Part shown: positions 38,521-49,439 of the stretch, in pieces
Layout of the letters: every line of letters starts with the position of its first letter
Position numbering within the stretch: the stretch's first letter is position 1
From: Aedes albopictus
Taxonomy: Eukaryota; Arthropoda; Insecta; Diptera; Culicidae
Direction of reading: 5' to 3'
Length of the DNA: 64,000 nucleotides
NCBI RefSeq assembly: GCF_035046485.1
Contig: NC_085137.1
Location: forward strand, 346,012,505 to 346,076,504
Notes under the pieces: generated by a model
Told to the model about the DNA's origin: nothing
The model's database searches: none
Seen by the model: the letters and a program-made list of their open reading frames with translations, nothing else
Position numbers and translations under genes: made by a program

Positions 38521-41492
38521 CGCAGCTGAACCTGAACCACTGTGATGCGGCTCAGCAACTGCTTTGTCAGGCGGTTTCTGAGTGGGAGACGGATATCGCC
38601 ATCATTTCGGACCCATACCGAGTACCCGCCGGCAACGGCAACTGGGCCTCGGATGGGACCAGGAAAATGGCGGCGATATGGACGACGGGTAAATACCCCG
38701 TGCAGGAGTTGGTGTCTACTACCTACGAGGGCTTCGTGGTCGCCAAAGTAAACGGGGTCTTCTTCTGTAGCTGTTATGCGCCTCCGCGGTGGCCTATCGA
38801 GCGATTCACGCAAATGCTGGACCGCTTAACGACCGTGCTAACAGGGCGAAGGCCGGTGGTAATAGCGGGTGACTTTAATGCCTGGGCTGTGGAATGGGGA
38901 AGCCGTTTCACGAACCAGCGGGGTCAGATCCTGCTAGAAACACTGGCCATCTTAGATGTCGACTTGGCTAACGTCGGTACCAAGAGTACCTATAGTCGAA
39001 ACGGAGCGGAGTCAATTATTGACGTGACCTTTTGTAGTCCTGGCCTAACAAGTAGTTCGAACTGGAGAGTAGATGATGGCTACACTCACAGCGACCACCT
39101 GGCGGTTCGCTACAGTATCGACTACAACAACAGCAGACAGCGGATAGAAGAAGAGGCGGCTAGGCCAAGGCCAAGCCCTCGTAGGTGGAAGACATCATAC
39201 TTCGACGAAGAGGTATTTAGGGAAGCGCTCCGCCGTGAGCGAAACTTACTCGGTTTAGACGGCGACGAGCTGGTAGCGGTGCTCTCACGTGCGTGTGATG
39301 CGACCATGCCTAGGAGAGTCCACCCTAGAAATGGGAGGCCACCGGCTTACTGGTGGACCGACGCGATTGCGGACCTGCGCCGCGCCTGCCTACGGGCTAG
39401 GCGGCGGATGCAGCGAGCACGATCAGAGGAAGAGCGAAACGAACGGCGGGTGGTGTTCGCCGCTGCAAAAGCCGCGCTCAAGACCGAGATAAGAGCAAGC
39501 AAAAAGGCCTGCTTTGAGGGTCTCTGTCAGAGTGCCAATACGAACCCGTGGGGTGATGCCTACAGGATCGTTATGGCCAAGACGAGAGGTGTGATGGCAC
39601 CTACAGAGCAATCTCCAGAGATGTTGGAGGGGATCATTGGAGGACTTTTTCCGCGTCATGATCCTAGTCCTTGGCCTCCTTTCGTAGGACAGCCGGGGAC
39701 TGGGGCTGGCGATGAGGAAATGGTCACCGATGTGGAACTTGCGGGGATAGCTAAGTCCCTTAGCGTAGGTAAGGCCCCAGGTCCGGACGGAGTTCCGAAC
39801 CTGGCCTTAAAAGTAGCTATTGCAGAAGCTCCCGAGATGTTCAGGTCTGCTATGCAGAAATGCCTGGACGAGGGAGTTTTCCCAGAAGCTTGGAAGAGGC
39901 AGAGCCTGGTACTATTGCCAAAGGCGGGGAAACCACCCGGAGACCCGTCGGCATATAGACCAATATGCTTGATTGACACGGCGGGGAAGGTGCTCGAAAA
40001 GATCATCCTCAATAGAATGTTGAAGTTCACTGAGGGCGTAAATGGTCTCTCGAGCAACCAGTATGGCTTCCGGAAGGGGAGGTCCACCGTAGACGCTATC
40101 TTGTCGGTTACAAAAACCGCCGAGAAAGCACTCGAGCCTAAGAGGAGGGGAATTCGCTTTTGCGGGGTAGTGACCCTGGATGTAAGGAATGCATTTAATA
40201 GCGCCAGTTGGGCTGCTATTGCTGATGCGCTCTTGCGTCTGGGGATACCGGAGTACTTGTACAAGATTCTCGGAAGCTACTTCCAGAATCGCGTACTAGT
40301 ATACGACACGGAGGTGGGTCGGAAGTGCTTTCACATAACCTCAGGAGTCCCGCAAGGTTCCATCCTGGGTCCGGTGTTATGGAATGTCATGTACGACGAG
40401 GTGTTGAGGTTAGAGTACCCAGTGGGAGTGGTGATTGTCGGATTTGCCGACGATATTACGCTCGAAGTCTACGGTGAAACGATCGAGGAGGTGAAGTTGA
40501 CTACCGACCACTCGATCAAGGTTGTGGAGGCGTGGATGCGGTCCAGAAAACTGGAGCTGGCTCACCACAAGACAGAGGTGACGGTTGTTAACAACATGCA
40601 GTCGGCGCAGCAGACGGAGATCAGTGTAGGAGAGTGCACTATCCTGTCGAAGCGCTCTGTCAAGCACTTGGGCGTGATGATCGACGATAAGCTTACCTTC
40701 GGTAGCCACGTCGATTATGCCTGTAAAAGAGCCTCCACAGCTATTGCGGCACTGTCCCGGATGATGTCCAATAGCTCAGCGGTGTACGCCAGTAAGCGCA
40801 AGCTTCTGGCTAGTGTTGCTACGTCCATACTTAGGTATGGCGGCCCGGCGTGGGGTACCGCGCTAAGTACTGAATGCTACCGACGGAAGCTGGAAAGTAC
40901 TTACAGGCTTATGTGTCTGAGGGTTGCAAGCGCGTACCGTACCGTGTCACACGACGCTCTCTGTGTCATTACTGGTATGGTGCCTATCAGCATTCTTATC
41001 AGTGAGGACATGGAGTGCTTCGAAATGCGCGGCACAAGAGGCATACGCAAAACTGTCAGGATGGCCTCTATGGTCAAATGGCAGCGCGCGTGGGACAGTT
41101 CCACCAAAGGAAGGTGGACCCATAGGTTGATACCGAGGGTAGATAGTTGGATTAATAGGCGCCATGGGGAAGTCACATTCCACCTGACACAGGTCCTTAC
41201 AGGTCATGGTTGCTTCCGACAGTATCTACACCGTTTCGGGCATGCGGATTCTCCCGAATGCCCAGTGTGCAATGGTTTAGAGGAAACGGCGGAACACGTG
41301 TTGTTCGTGTGCCCGCGTTTTCGCACAATGCGTGACCGCATGCTTGCCACATGCGGGGAGGACACAACTCCGGACAACTTGGTCCAGAGAATGTGTAGGG
41401 ATGAGATTAGCTGGAATGCCGTTTCAACGGCAATCACCCATATCGTCTGGGAGCTACAGAGAAGGTGGCGCGTGGACTCGGAGAATGGCTAG
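38511..41492 (+). CDS. R1-clade ORF2 (AP-like endonuclease + reverse transcriptase)
   Basis: Intact frame of 993 codons counted from a GTG at 38511; the frame is open from 38484. Endonuclease: GDFNAW (D121-W125) and the catalytic HSDH at 193-196. Reverse transcriptase: 'GKAPGPDG', 'YRPICLIDTAGK', 'YGFRKGRSTVDAI', 'TLDVRNAF', 'GVPQGSILGP' and FADD at 645-648. The C-terminal knuckle is C917-x2-C920-x8-H929-x4-C934. Together they nick the target and copy the RNA in place. There is no ATG before the endonuclease; the first in-frame ATG (near 38668) would remove its start. ORF1 and ORF2 overlap by up to 37 nt in a -1 relationship, so translation probably needs frameshifting or reinitiation. Confidence 0.92.
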   Translation: MQVTQLNLNHCDAAQQLLCQAVSEWETDIAIISDPYRVPAGNGNWASDGTRKMAAIWTTGKYPVQELVSTTYEGFVVAKVNGVFFCSCYAPPRWPIERFTQMLDRLTTVLTGRRPVVIAGDFNAWAVEWGSRFTNQRGQILLETLAILDVDLANVGTKSTYSRNGAESIIDVTFCSPGLTSSSNWRVDDGYTHSDHLAVRYSIDYNNSRQRIEEEAARPRPSPRRWKTSYFDEEVFREALRRERNLLGLDGDELVAVLSRACDATMPRRVHPRNGRPPAYWWTDAIADLRRACLRARRRMQRARSEEERNERRVVFAAAKAALKTEIRASKKACFEGLCQSANTNPWGDAYRIVMAKTRGVMAPTEQSPEMLEGIIGGLFPRHDPSPWPPFVGQPGTGAGDEEMVTDVELAGIAKSLSVGKAPGPDGVPNLALKVAIAEAPEMFRSAMQKCLDEGVFPEAWKRQSLVLLPKAGKPPGDPSAYRPICLIDTAGKVLEKIILNRMLKFTEGVNGLSSNQYGFRKGRSTVDAILSVTKTAEKALEPKRRGIRFCGVVTLDVRNAFNSASWAAIADALLRLGIPEYLYKILGSYFQNRVLVYDTEVGRKCFHITSGVPQGSILGPVLWNVMYDEVLRLEYPVGVVIVGFADDITLEVYGETIEEVKLTTDHSIKVVEAWMRSRKLELAHHKTEVTVVNNMQSAQQTEISVGECTILSKRSVKHLGVMIDDKLTFGSHVDYACKRASTAIAALSRMMSNSSAVYASKRKLLASVATSILRYGGPAWGTALSTECYRRKLESTYRLMCLRVASAYRTVSHDALCVITGMVPISILISEDMECFEMRGTRGIRKTVRMASMVKWQRAWDSSTKGRWTHRLIPRVDSWINRRHGEVTFHLTQVLTGHGCFRQYLHRFGHADSPECPVCNGLEETAEHVLFVCPRFRTMRDRMLATCGEDTTPDNLVQRMCRDEISWNAVSTAITHIVWELQRRWRVDSENG

Positions 41493-42198
41493 TCCAGATG
41501 CAGTACAAGAGGTGGTCCAGGGGTTCGAAGTCGGTTTCGTAGGTCATACCGGTGCCCTGCGGTCGAGATCGACCCTTACAGCGATTAAGTGGCCGCGGAG
41601 AGGAAGTCCCGGTAGCGGTGCTGTCGTGGCGTCGGTCTACTGGGTTGGATCTGAGCCCGCGGTTGGAAAGGGGTCCCCGGCAAGGGTCGGGGTAGGTGAG
41701 ACCCTGCTGTCTGCAACCTACGGGTGCATCTGATAGGGCCTGAAGGGTAGTGATACCCTTCCTTTGCGGGCAGGTCAGATCGGGTTGCACGTGGGCATCA
41801 GTTCTTGATGTCCGCTCAGCAGTAGGGCGCGGGCGGGGTTGACCCTGCCCGCCTTCCGAGGACAAAGGGGGTGGCGAGGACCACTCGGGAAACTGGCTAA
41901 GCGCCAGCATGCTACCGTGATGGACTCTCCAGTGCGAGTCATCGATGTTCGTTGCTGCTAGGCTACGGCAGCTAACCTTGAGGGTGCGATATGCACTAGC
42001 CCCTCTCTGAAGCAATACCTTCTTGGTGGTTCCGGAGAGACGTAGGGTTTGGCGACCATAGGAATGTGTTTTAGTGGGTCGAGGAGAGAGTAGTCCTGGC
42101 TTCTACCGGCATTGTAGAAGACGGCCTCATCCCCACACTACCCTAACCTTCCTGTTAGGGTGTCTGATGAGCAGATTTATCCCCCTATGGTTTAGAAG
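41493..42198 (+). other. R1 3' UTR
   Basis: GC-rich, about 700 bp between the ORF2 stop and the poly(A). Open frames here (such as 41332-41733) are not conserved-looking and are read as untranslated. No AATAAA near the tail, as is common for LINEs of this clade. Confidence 0.7.
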
Positions 42199-42215
42199 GA
42201 AAAAAAAAAAAAAAA

Positions 42216-43229
42216 GAGCTATGGAGAATCATGAACGAAAACGGCTTTCCTGGGATGCTGACTAGACTGATTAAAGCAACGATGGACGGTGTGCAAAACT
42301 GCGTAAAGGTTTCGGGTGAACTATCCAGTTCATTCGAATCTCGCCGGGGACTGAGACAAGGTGATGGACTCTCATGCCTACTCTTCAACATCGCTCTGGA
42401 AGGTGTGTTGAGCCCGGGGACGATTTTCACAAAATCCAGTCAATTTGTGTGCTTTGCGGACGACATGGACATTATTGCCAGAACATTTGGAACGGTGGCA
42501 GAGCTGTATACCCGCCTGAAACGCGAAGCAGCAAAGGTGGGACTGGTGGTGAATGCCTCAAAAACAAAGTACATGCTAGTAGGCGGAACCGAACACGACC
42601 AGATCCGTCTGGGTAGTAATGTTACGATAGACGGGGATACTTTCGAGGTGGTGGAGGAATTTGTCTACCTCGGATCCTTATTGACGGCTGACAACAACGT
42701 GAGCCGTGAAATTCGGAGGCGCATCATCAGCGGAAGTCGGGCCTACTACGGGCTCCAGAAGAAACTGCGGTTGAAAAAGATTCACCCACGCACCAAATGC
42801 ACCATGTACAAAACGTTAATAAGACCGGTAATCCTCTACGGGCACGAGACATGGACCATGCTCGAGGAGGACCTACAAGCACTCGGAGTTTTCGAGCGAC
42901 GCGTGCTAAGAACGATCTTCGGCGGTGTGCAGGAGAACGGTGTGTGGCGGAGAAGGATGAACCACGAGCTCGCTGCACTTTACGGCGAACCCAGCATCCA
43001 GAAGGTGGCCAAAGCCGGAAGGATACGGTGGGCAGGACATGTTGCAAGAATGCCGGACAACAACCCTGCAAAGCTGGTGTTTGCATCTGATCCGGTTGGC
43101 ACAAGAAGGCGTGGAGCGCAGAGAGCACGATGGGCGGACCACGTGGAACGTAACCTGGCGAGCATTGGGCGCGACCGAGGATGGAGAGCGGCAAGCCACA
43201 AACCGAGTATTGTGGCGTACTATTGTTGA
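42216..43229 (+). pseudogene. RTE reverse transcriptase, C-terminal part
   Basis: Continues from ELWR in the same codon phase: 'GFPGMLTRLI', 'RRGLRQGDGLSCLLFNIALE' (RT motif B region), 'FADDMDIIAR' (catalytic DD), 'LVVNASKTKYM', 'FVYLGSLL', then the RTE C-terminal region 'GHETWTMLEEDLQALGVFERR' and 'RWAGHVARM'. Ends with a stop at 43229. The frame is intact, so the R1 insertion was the main disabling event in the RT domain; the missing 5' end predates or accompanies insertion. Confidence 0.88.
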
Positions 43230-43281
43230 TTATGTCTTGTCTTAAATGTGATGTTGAACAAATAAATGTATGTATGTATGT

Positions 43282-43965
43282 CCTTCCAAGGATTACTTCC
43301 AGGTTCTTTTCCGACTCAACTAGAAAAATAAGCTGCGCAATAACCTCTGGAGTAAACGCTCTAGAAAAAATCAATTTTAAGCTTTTCTATTGAACAAAAT
43401 GTTCGTTTTACTGTTTCCGAAAATTCTCTCGAAATTTCTCCAATCCCAGAGTTTTCCGCAAGATTTCATCTGGATTCCTACCATTATTGCTCCAGAAATT
43501 TCTACCGAGGAATTTCGTAGGTTATCCCAGGAGATATTGGAAAAATCCCTACAAGGATTCCCGGAGCAACTGTTAATGAAATTCCAAAAAGATCACAGAT
43601 TCTCAGGATAATTTCCGGTACGGATTCGAGGAAGATTTTTTTGAATAATTATAATACCATCTCTAAAAATCTCAGAAGGATCACTGCAAGAAATTCTGGA
43701 AACCAATATGAAGAAAAGCTTGGGAAAACCTTTGAGAGAAATCACGATAAGAACTACACGAGAAATATTAGCAAAAGCAGGAGAACTTCTCAGGAGCTCC
43801 GAAAGAAATTCCGGAGAATATCTTGGGAGAATGTCATGGATAAATTTTGAAAACCTGTTAGAGGTATCCCGAAAGCAACGCCGGGGGGAATTTCCGGGCG
43901 AAACTCCGATCGTAATCTTGGGTGAATCTTCAAGGGTAATCCCGCGAGAACATTTAAGAAATATC
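43282..43965. repeat. Degenerate short-unit array
   Basis: Same decayed 'gaaatttctccag / ggaagaattcc' pattern as elsewhere; it gives Arg/Glu/Ser-rich spurious frames. Confidence 0.6.
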
Positions 43966-44035
43966 GTGATAGAAACTTGTTACAAAAATAAAAGAAAGTT
44001 ATTTTTTACTAACAATTAACACATCACGAGACATA

Positions 44036-44956
44036 CAGGGGATAGACAAAATGATCGGGACAGGCAAAATTTTCACTTTTCAAAAAATGTTCAACTAGCT
44101 GTAACTTTTCGTAAAGTTCATCAAATATTCTAAATTTTTTACTGTAAGTTCATCAACTAGCTGTGTATCAGTGGTCAAAATTTGGGGGAGATCGGGCCAT
44201 TTTCCACGAAGTTATAAAAAATCTTGAAAAAGGTAAATTTATCCGATAGTCAACTTTGAGCTATTATATCTCCGGATTTAATAAACCGATTGCAATGAAA
44301 TTTTGACCATACATGACTTATATAATGAACTCTAGAAAACTTTTGACTAAACTTGAAATTTTCAACAAGAGAAAAAATTGTAGCGATTTTATTTTTATCA
44401 CGATTTTTTGGCAAATTGGTCTGTTTTTAATATGTATTCCATTACTTTTTCAAATTGTTGGCGGCTATGTTGTTACTTTCCTTCAAAACACGTTTATATA
44501 TAAGTCAGTTAGAGGGAAATTAAATGAACTATAATTTGCATCTTGAATTTTGAAACGATGTTGAAGTTTTTGATAATTTGGTGTTTTATTAGAAAAATAA
44601 TCTAATCGTTATAATTTTCTTCTGTGTTAAGAATTGCAAGTTAAGTTAACGGTTTTTCATAGCTCATTATATAAGTCATAAATGGTCAAAATTTCATTGC
44701 ATTCGGTTCATTGAATCCGGAGATATAACAGCTCAAATTTGGTTATCGGATAATTTTACCATTTCCAAGAATTGTTATAACTTCGTGGAGAATGGCCCGA
44801 TCTTTCCCAAATTTTGACCACTGATACACAACTAGTTGATGAACTTACAGTAAACATTTTAGAATATTTGATGAACTTTACGAAAAGTTACAGCTAGTTG
44901 AACATTTTTTTAAAAGTGAAAATTTTGCCTGTCCCGATCATTTTGTCTATCCCCTG
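44036..44956. mobile_element. 921-bp foldback element with TA duplication
   Basis: Ends CAGGGGATAGACAAAATGAT and its inverted complement, flanked by TA (44034-44035, 44957-44958). Inverted arms of roughly 300 bp are interrupted by small differences; the centre is AT-rich and has no transposase frame. The TA site and CAGGG terminus fit a Tc1/mariner-type non-autonomous element. Confidence 0.85.
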
Positions 44957-44959
44957 TAG

Positions 44960-45595
44960 AACCTCACAAATGCACAAATATTAAGAGACATTAACAATGA
45001 ACGCAGCACGACACAAAATATAAACGTGACCTGTTATCCCGATGTATAACACCTTCCGATCACAGGATGACGAAGTGCCATTCATTGGTTTGAGTTCATT
45101 AGTCATCCCGGAATTGTGTTTCGAATGGCAGTTAGCCTTTTAGTTGATAGTCATTGTTGCTGCTTTCATAGCTTGTTTTTGTCTAGAAAAACTAAAGTGC
45201 CCACACAATGCATAAGTTTGCGTGTGCGTGACAGTAGTTTGACACATTTCCCATGGGAAAACTGTCAAAAAAACGCAAACCTCGACGGAACGAACGCTAT
45301 GTGTTTTAGGATTAATCCTAATCGGGCATTCCGTTTCGGGTTTCGATAGTTGAGCTCAACAATGTGATGTCCGTGTTAGAGAACGATTTGTGGTTCAACT
45401 TTTTTCCGAAATTGCCTATAAGTTTGCAATCAAAATAAGATTGCGTTTCTTCAGCTCATATTCTGCCTGAGCCCTATAAATGTGCATTAACATTAGGGGC
45501 ATAAATATAACGCGCGAATATTAAACTTATAACACATTAAACAATTGTTCTGTCTTATTAATATAACAAATATGTATGCCCTTAACAAACTCTAG
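44960..45595. other. No gene recognised
   Basis: AT-rich unique-looking sequence; no repeats or frames of interest. Confidence 0.45.
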
Positions 45596-45599
45596 TAAA

Positions 45600-45885
45600 T
45601 GTCCCGAGAGAAACTATTGAAACAAGCTCAAGAAAGAAGAAATTACAGGAGGCTGTTCAAAAGAAATCCCGTCTTGTTTCTCTGGGAGAAGTACAGCGAA
45701 AACCGTTTGAACAAACGCCAGAAGAATTCCTGCAGATAGTTCATGAAAAACTTCTGAAGAAATACTTCGAGGAACTCTCTCTAGTATCAATCGCAGCAAT
45801 AACTCCTGTAGAAATCAACCCAGGAAAGAACTCTTGGGGAAATTCGTTCCGGAACAAATCGCAATCGCGAAACCTCATTCAAGAG
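45600..45885. repeat. Degenerate short-unit array
   Basis: 'gaagaaattcctgcagata / gaggaactctctag' units, decayed; ends at the next MITE. Confidence 0.5.
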
Positions 45886-45889
45886 GAAT

Positions 45890-46248
45890 GGGGCACGTTC
45901 GGTGTAGTACTAGAATTGAAGTAATGAGCTGAATTTTTGTATGGTGAGAAGGTCAATTCTCTGTTTCTGCAAAGAAATGGTTCAAAAAGCGTGGGTATTG
46001 TGATTCTTTGTCTAATTTAATGCTGTTTGAGCAAAACTTTGGATAACTTTGTTGTTTATGTTGCAAGAAATGGAGAAAACAACAACACGGTTACTCAAAG
46101 TTTTGCTCAAACAACATTAAATTAGGCAAGGAGTCATAATACTCACGCTTTTTGAACCATTTCATTGCAGAAACGGAGAATTGGCCTTCTCACCATACTA
46201 AAATTCAGCTCATTACTACAAATCTAGTACTTCACCAATCTGTCCTAT
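45890..46248. mobile_element. Foldback MITE (~360 bp)
   Basis: Imperfect inverted arms of about 150 bp: 'gtagtactagaattgaagta' with 'atgagctgaat...ggtgagaaggtcaattctc' on the left, and the complement on the right ending 'ctagtacttcaccaatctgtcc'. No coding frame. The target duplication is not clear. Confidence 0.75.
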
Positions 46249-46400
46249 TCCGAGCGAAGCTCTACCCGAGCAAAGCAGAATAACAAAATATTACTACGAA
46301 ATTACATTATCTGTTTTTATAGCTTGTTTAGTTTTTATAAAATTATGAAAGCACAACTTTTCCATAACATTATTTGTTGAACAATAATATCATTTTATTA

Positions 46401-46515
46401 CAGTAAAACCTCCATGAGTCGATATTGAAGGGACCATCGACTCAAGGAAATATCGAGTAGTGGAACAAAAATCCTTTGGGAAGCTTTTTGGGGGGACCAT
46501 CATAGTAACCAAGAA
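46401..46515 (+). mobile_element. Pogo/Tigger-type DNA transposon end
   Basis: Starts CAGTAAAACCTCCATGAGTC after TA, and contains the paired 'gtcgatattgaagggaccatcgac' motif typical of pogo-like termini. I do not see the opposite inverted end, so this is a fragment. Confidence 0.6.
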
Positions 46516-46519
46516 AAAA

Positions 46520-46920
46520 AATTCAGTATGAAAAAAATTACAAAGATAATTTCTGAATGAGTCATCTAAAGAATTTTTTAAGTAATATTCTCAAAAACAC
46601 TTATAACTTCTGAGAGAAATTCTCTCGGCAGGTCTGTGAATTCTTGGGAGAATATTCTGAAACATTCATGAAGAATCCTTCAAAAGAACTCCTGTTGAAA
46701 AAAATCCACGGAAAAGTATTTTGAGAAATATAGAAGAAATTTCTGACGAAATCTTTAGAGAAATCGATGGAGGAATTTTAGGAAATATATAACAAAAATG
46801 TCTGATGGAATTCCTGTAGGAATCACCAGAGCGAGATCCGGGGAAGTTCTACTAATTTTTGTTTGAGGAATCCTCGCAGAATTTTCGGTTTCATTCTTGA
46901 ATCCAGGGAAAATCTGAAGA
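46520..46920. repeat. Degenerate short-unit array
   Basis: 'gagaaatttctgacgaaatctttagagaaat'-like decayed units. Confidence 0.5.
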
Positions 46921-47602
46921 TTTAGCACAAACTTTCCAGTAAAATTGTAATAATCTGTGAAATATTTTCAATATCCCACAAATATTCTACAAAACTGTCA
47001 AACGTTGATTTTGAAACAGTGTTTCGAAAACAATTAAAGTAGAACAGATTAATAATTGCAGCTGGAAATAGGAGCTCATATTGTCAAAAAAAAATATAAA
47101 TTTATAAATTTAATAACTAACAATATTATAGATATGTTATTTACAGTGTGCTTTATCTTACTTAGTTTGTTACTAAAAAAATTGTTAGACTGACAACATA
47201 ACAAAATTCGCTCTCCGATTATTATCAAAAGCATATACATTTCAAAATTTGTTATTTCAATATTTTCTGAATTGACTTTAATAAAGTTGTTCTTGAAACT
47301 AACAAAACAAGTAATTGAAATGGTCTTTTATGAACATGTTTTTGTTATGATATTTGTTATTTTGCCGCTTAAGACATTAATAACATAAACATAATTGATT
47401 CTATTATTCAGTTATTTTGCCAAAATAACTCATTTTCTTATCACATTGTTATTCCCTTCTGCTCGGGTAATACAAATTCAGCGATAATATATGAAAAATA
47501 TCCTAAGAGAATCACCTGTAGAAATCCCGGAATAAATCCCACGAAAATGTCATTGGGTGAAACGCAAGAGGAATACCGGGAAATTTCGAGAGGCACTCTG
47601 GG

Positions 47603-47850
47603 TCCTTCTTCTTGGCGTAACTGGGACAAAGCCTGCTTCTTAGCTTCTATGAGCACTACTACAGCTATTAATTGAGAACTTCCTCCGGCAATGACCATTT
47701 TGTATGCGTATATCGTGTCCCCGGCCGAAGGTACTCTATGCCCAAGAAAGTCGAGCAAATGGACTGACTGGGAATCAAATCCATCGCTCTCAGCATGGTC
47801 ATATCGGAATACCCACGCCTTTACAGCTGTGGCTATAGGGGCCCTGGGTG
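47603..47850 (-). mobile_element. tRNA-derived SINE fragment
   Basis: On the minus strand, 'ccacagctgtaaaggcgtggg' (degenerate A-box region) is followed by GGATTTGATTCCCAGTC (B box), then a body ending 'cagttacgccaagaagaagga'. Flanked on both sides by degenerate array, so it probably inserted there. Confidence 0.6.
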
Positions 47851-47929
47851 CAATACCGAGAGAACTTCTGGTAGAAATTCTGCAGGATCCCCGTGAAAAA
47901 AAAAACTCCTTGAGAAATCGATCGGAGAT

Positions 47930-49250
47930 TTGAGACTGTAAAGCCAAAGTCCCACCAATCGTTATTCCCAGAACAGTTGAACCTTCGAACATCCAAGATA
48001 ATAACAAGAATAATATTGCGATCAGATTTCGTAGATAACTTATAATTATCGTAGATATTAACAAGCGATGTAGAAAGAGTTGAAACAGACGTCATTTAAT
48101 TGGCCCTGGTCTGCTGAAAGATGCGACATAAAAAACCCTTCGTTCAGGTTTTAAACTTCAACCATTGCAGTTTGAGTGGAGCCATTCAAAATATTTTCCG
48201 CTAAAAGTCTCTAATTATTTCTTATCAATAGGGGTAGTTACCGAGTCATTACAGTCTGATGGGAAGGGAAAAAAATGCCAGGGTTTGATATTTGTAGCTA
48301 CTATATAGATGCCGAGAATACCTCTGCTTCTCTACAACCATTACGGGAAAGGTATTTGTTTTTTTTTACTAAGCAATAGTCGTTTTCGTTTCCCAGCTCT
48401 TGAATTTTGCTAAATTCAATGATCACCCCACTTAAGTAACAGCATCAAAATTGTAGTGCCCAGTTCAGAATACGCCAATGCAACAGCTAGACTCCACATC
48501 AGCGTTCTTATTTGAATTAGTAGCAATCATCTCATTTCCATCGCCCCGCATCATCAGCGCAACGCTTTAATCAAGCGAAAGACGCGCTTCTCTTCTCGCC
48601 AGCAGCAGCGCAAACAGCATAAACAAAACAATTCTAAATTGACGGACGCGACGTTTGTCTTCCGCGATCCAATTAGTGTGTCCCTTGCCCGATAAAACAG
48701 TTGAAGAACCATTTCCCTATTGCTGTTGCTGCTGCTACTGCATTATTTGTTGTTGTCATCGTTGTCCCTCCGATGATGATGAAATGTCCCATCGAACCCT
48801 TCCTCGGGGCGGCAGGGAACCGGGAATTACGACGTCCTCCAACGTCGCTCGTTTGTTCCATGGTTGCTGTTGGGCCCTCAATACGATGAATCATCGCACC
48901 AATAAAGGGTACGCGATTCAGATCTTTCCAAATCATGCTTCGGGCAGGTCAATTTGTCGTTCATTATTCATGAGAAAACCTTCACCTTGTCGCGGTGCTG
49001 CGACTCACCGTGGATCAAGAATGAAAATTCGGGATAGAATTGATAATATTCAACCATCGATTGTTCTGCAGTTATAAACGTCCTACAATAGTGTAGCATT
49101 GTTTACACAATTTCTTAGATATCGTAAGCATATAATACTGCATTTGTTACGTTCATTTCGATTCGTTTAAATTCACACAATGTTATCCTACCGAACATAC
49201 AGAGATTTAATAAAACTGGCCATTTTAAATTTTGGACTTCTGCATTCCAC
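47930..49250. other. No gene recognised
   Basis: 48480-49060 is less AT-rich with GCTGCTGCTACTG and GATGATGATG microsatellites and a Cys-rich spurious frame (48655-49077). It could be low-copy host DNA. I cannot assign a function. Confidence 0.4.
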
Positions 49251-49255
49251 ATCGA

Positions 49256-49435
49256 TACGGGCGTATCTACATTGATCAATTTCTCTTCATCGATTTTCTC
49301 TTTGTTTCAGAAGCTAGACCTAGGAGTCCTTCACCGAAACACACCGAGAGATCATCCGAATATGGGTCGTATTTTCCGGAATAATCCGAAGAGTAAATCG
49401 ATGAAGAGAAATCGATCATTGTAGATACGCCTGTA
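49256..49435. mobile_element. 180-bp foldback MITE
   Basis: Inverted arms of about 45 bp: TACGGGCGTATCTACATTGA on the left and the complement of TACAGGCGTATCTACAATGA on the right, with a unique centre. A TA site is possible at both ends. Confidence 0.75.
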
Positions 49436-49439
49436 TGAT

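Larger units (their letters stand above)
37418..42214 (+). mobile_element. R1-clade LINE, nearly complete
   Basis: 4.8 kb with ORF1 (CCHC gag-like), ORF2 (endonuclease + RT), a ~700-bp 3' UTR and a ~16-nt poly(A) (about 42199-42214), bounded by a 13-bp duplication. The element begins inside ORF1 with no 5' UTR, so the 5' end is truncated. R1 founders are rDNA-specific; this copy sits in an RTE element, so its lineage is dispersed. Confidence 0.9.
36650..43281 (+). mobile_element. RTE-clade LINE, 5' truncated, split by an R1-clade LINE
   Basis: RT-domain coding sequence runs 36707-37417 and resumes at 42215, ending in a short 3' UTR and an (ATGT)n tail at 43262-43281. An extra out-of-frame RTE-like stretch (about 36666-36718) shows a deletion or frameshift at its left end. 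The sequence 37418-42214 is a later insertion. Confidence 0.85.
46263..47469. mobile_element. AT-rich MITE-like element with nested insertions
   Basis: Starts TACCCGAGCAAAGCAGAATA and ends in the inverted form TTATTCCCTTCTGCTCGGGTA. The interior is split by a pogo-type fragment (46401 onward) and a degenerate array. The AT-rich outer parts (46290-46400 and 47060-47450) are consistent with one older element. Confidence 0.5.

Noticed and set aside
41332..41733. Third ORF in the R1 element
   Set aside because: It overlaps the ORF2 end in another frame and extends into the GC-rich 3' UTR; no recognisable domain.
47441..48064. 207-codon minus-strand frame
   Set aside because: It spans a degenerate array and a tRNA-derived SINE; no protein resemblance.
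48655..49077. 140-codon Cys-rich frame
   Set aside because: The Cys run comes from a TGC/TGT microsatellite; no domain.
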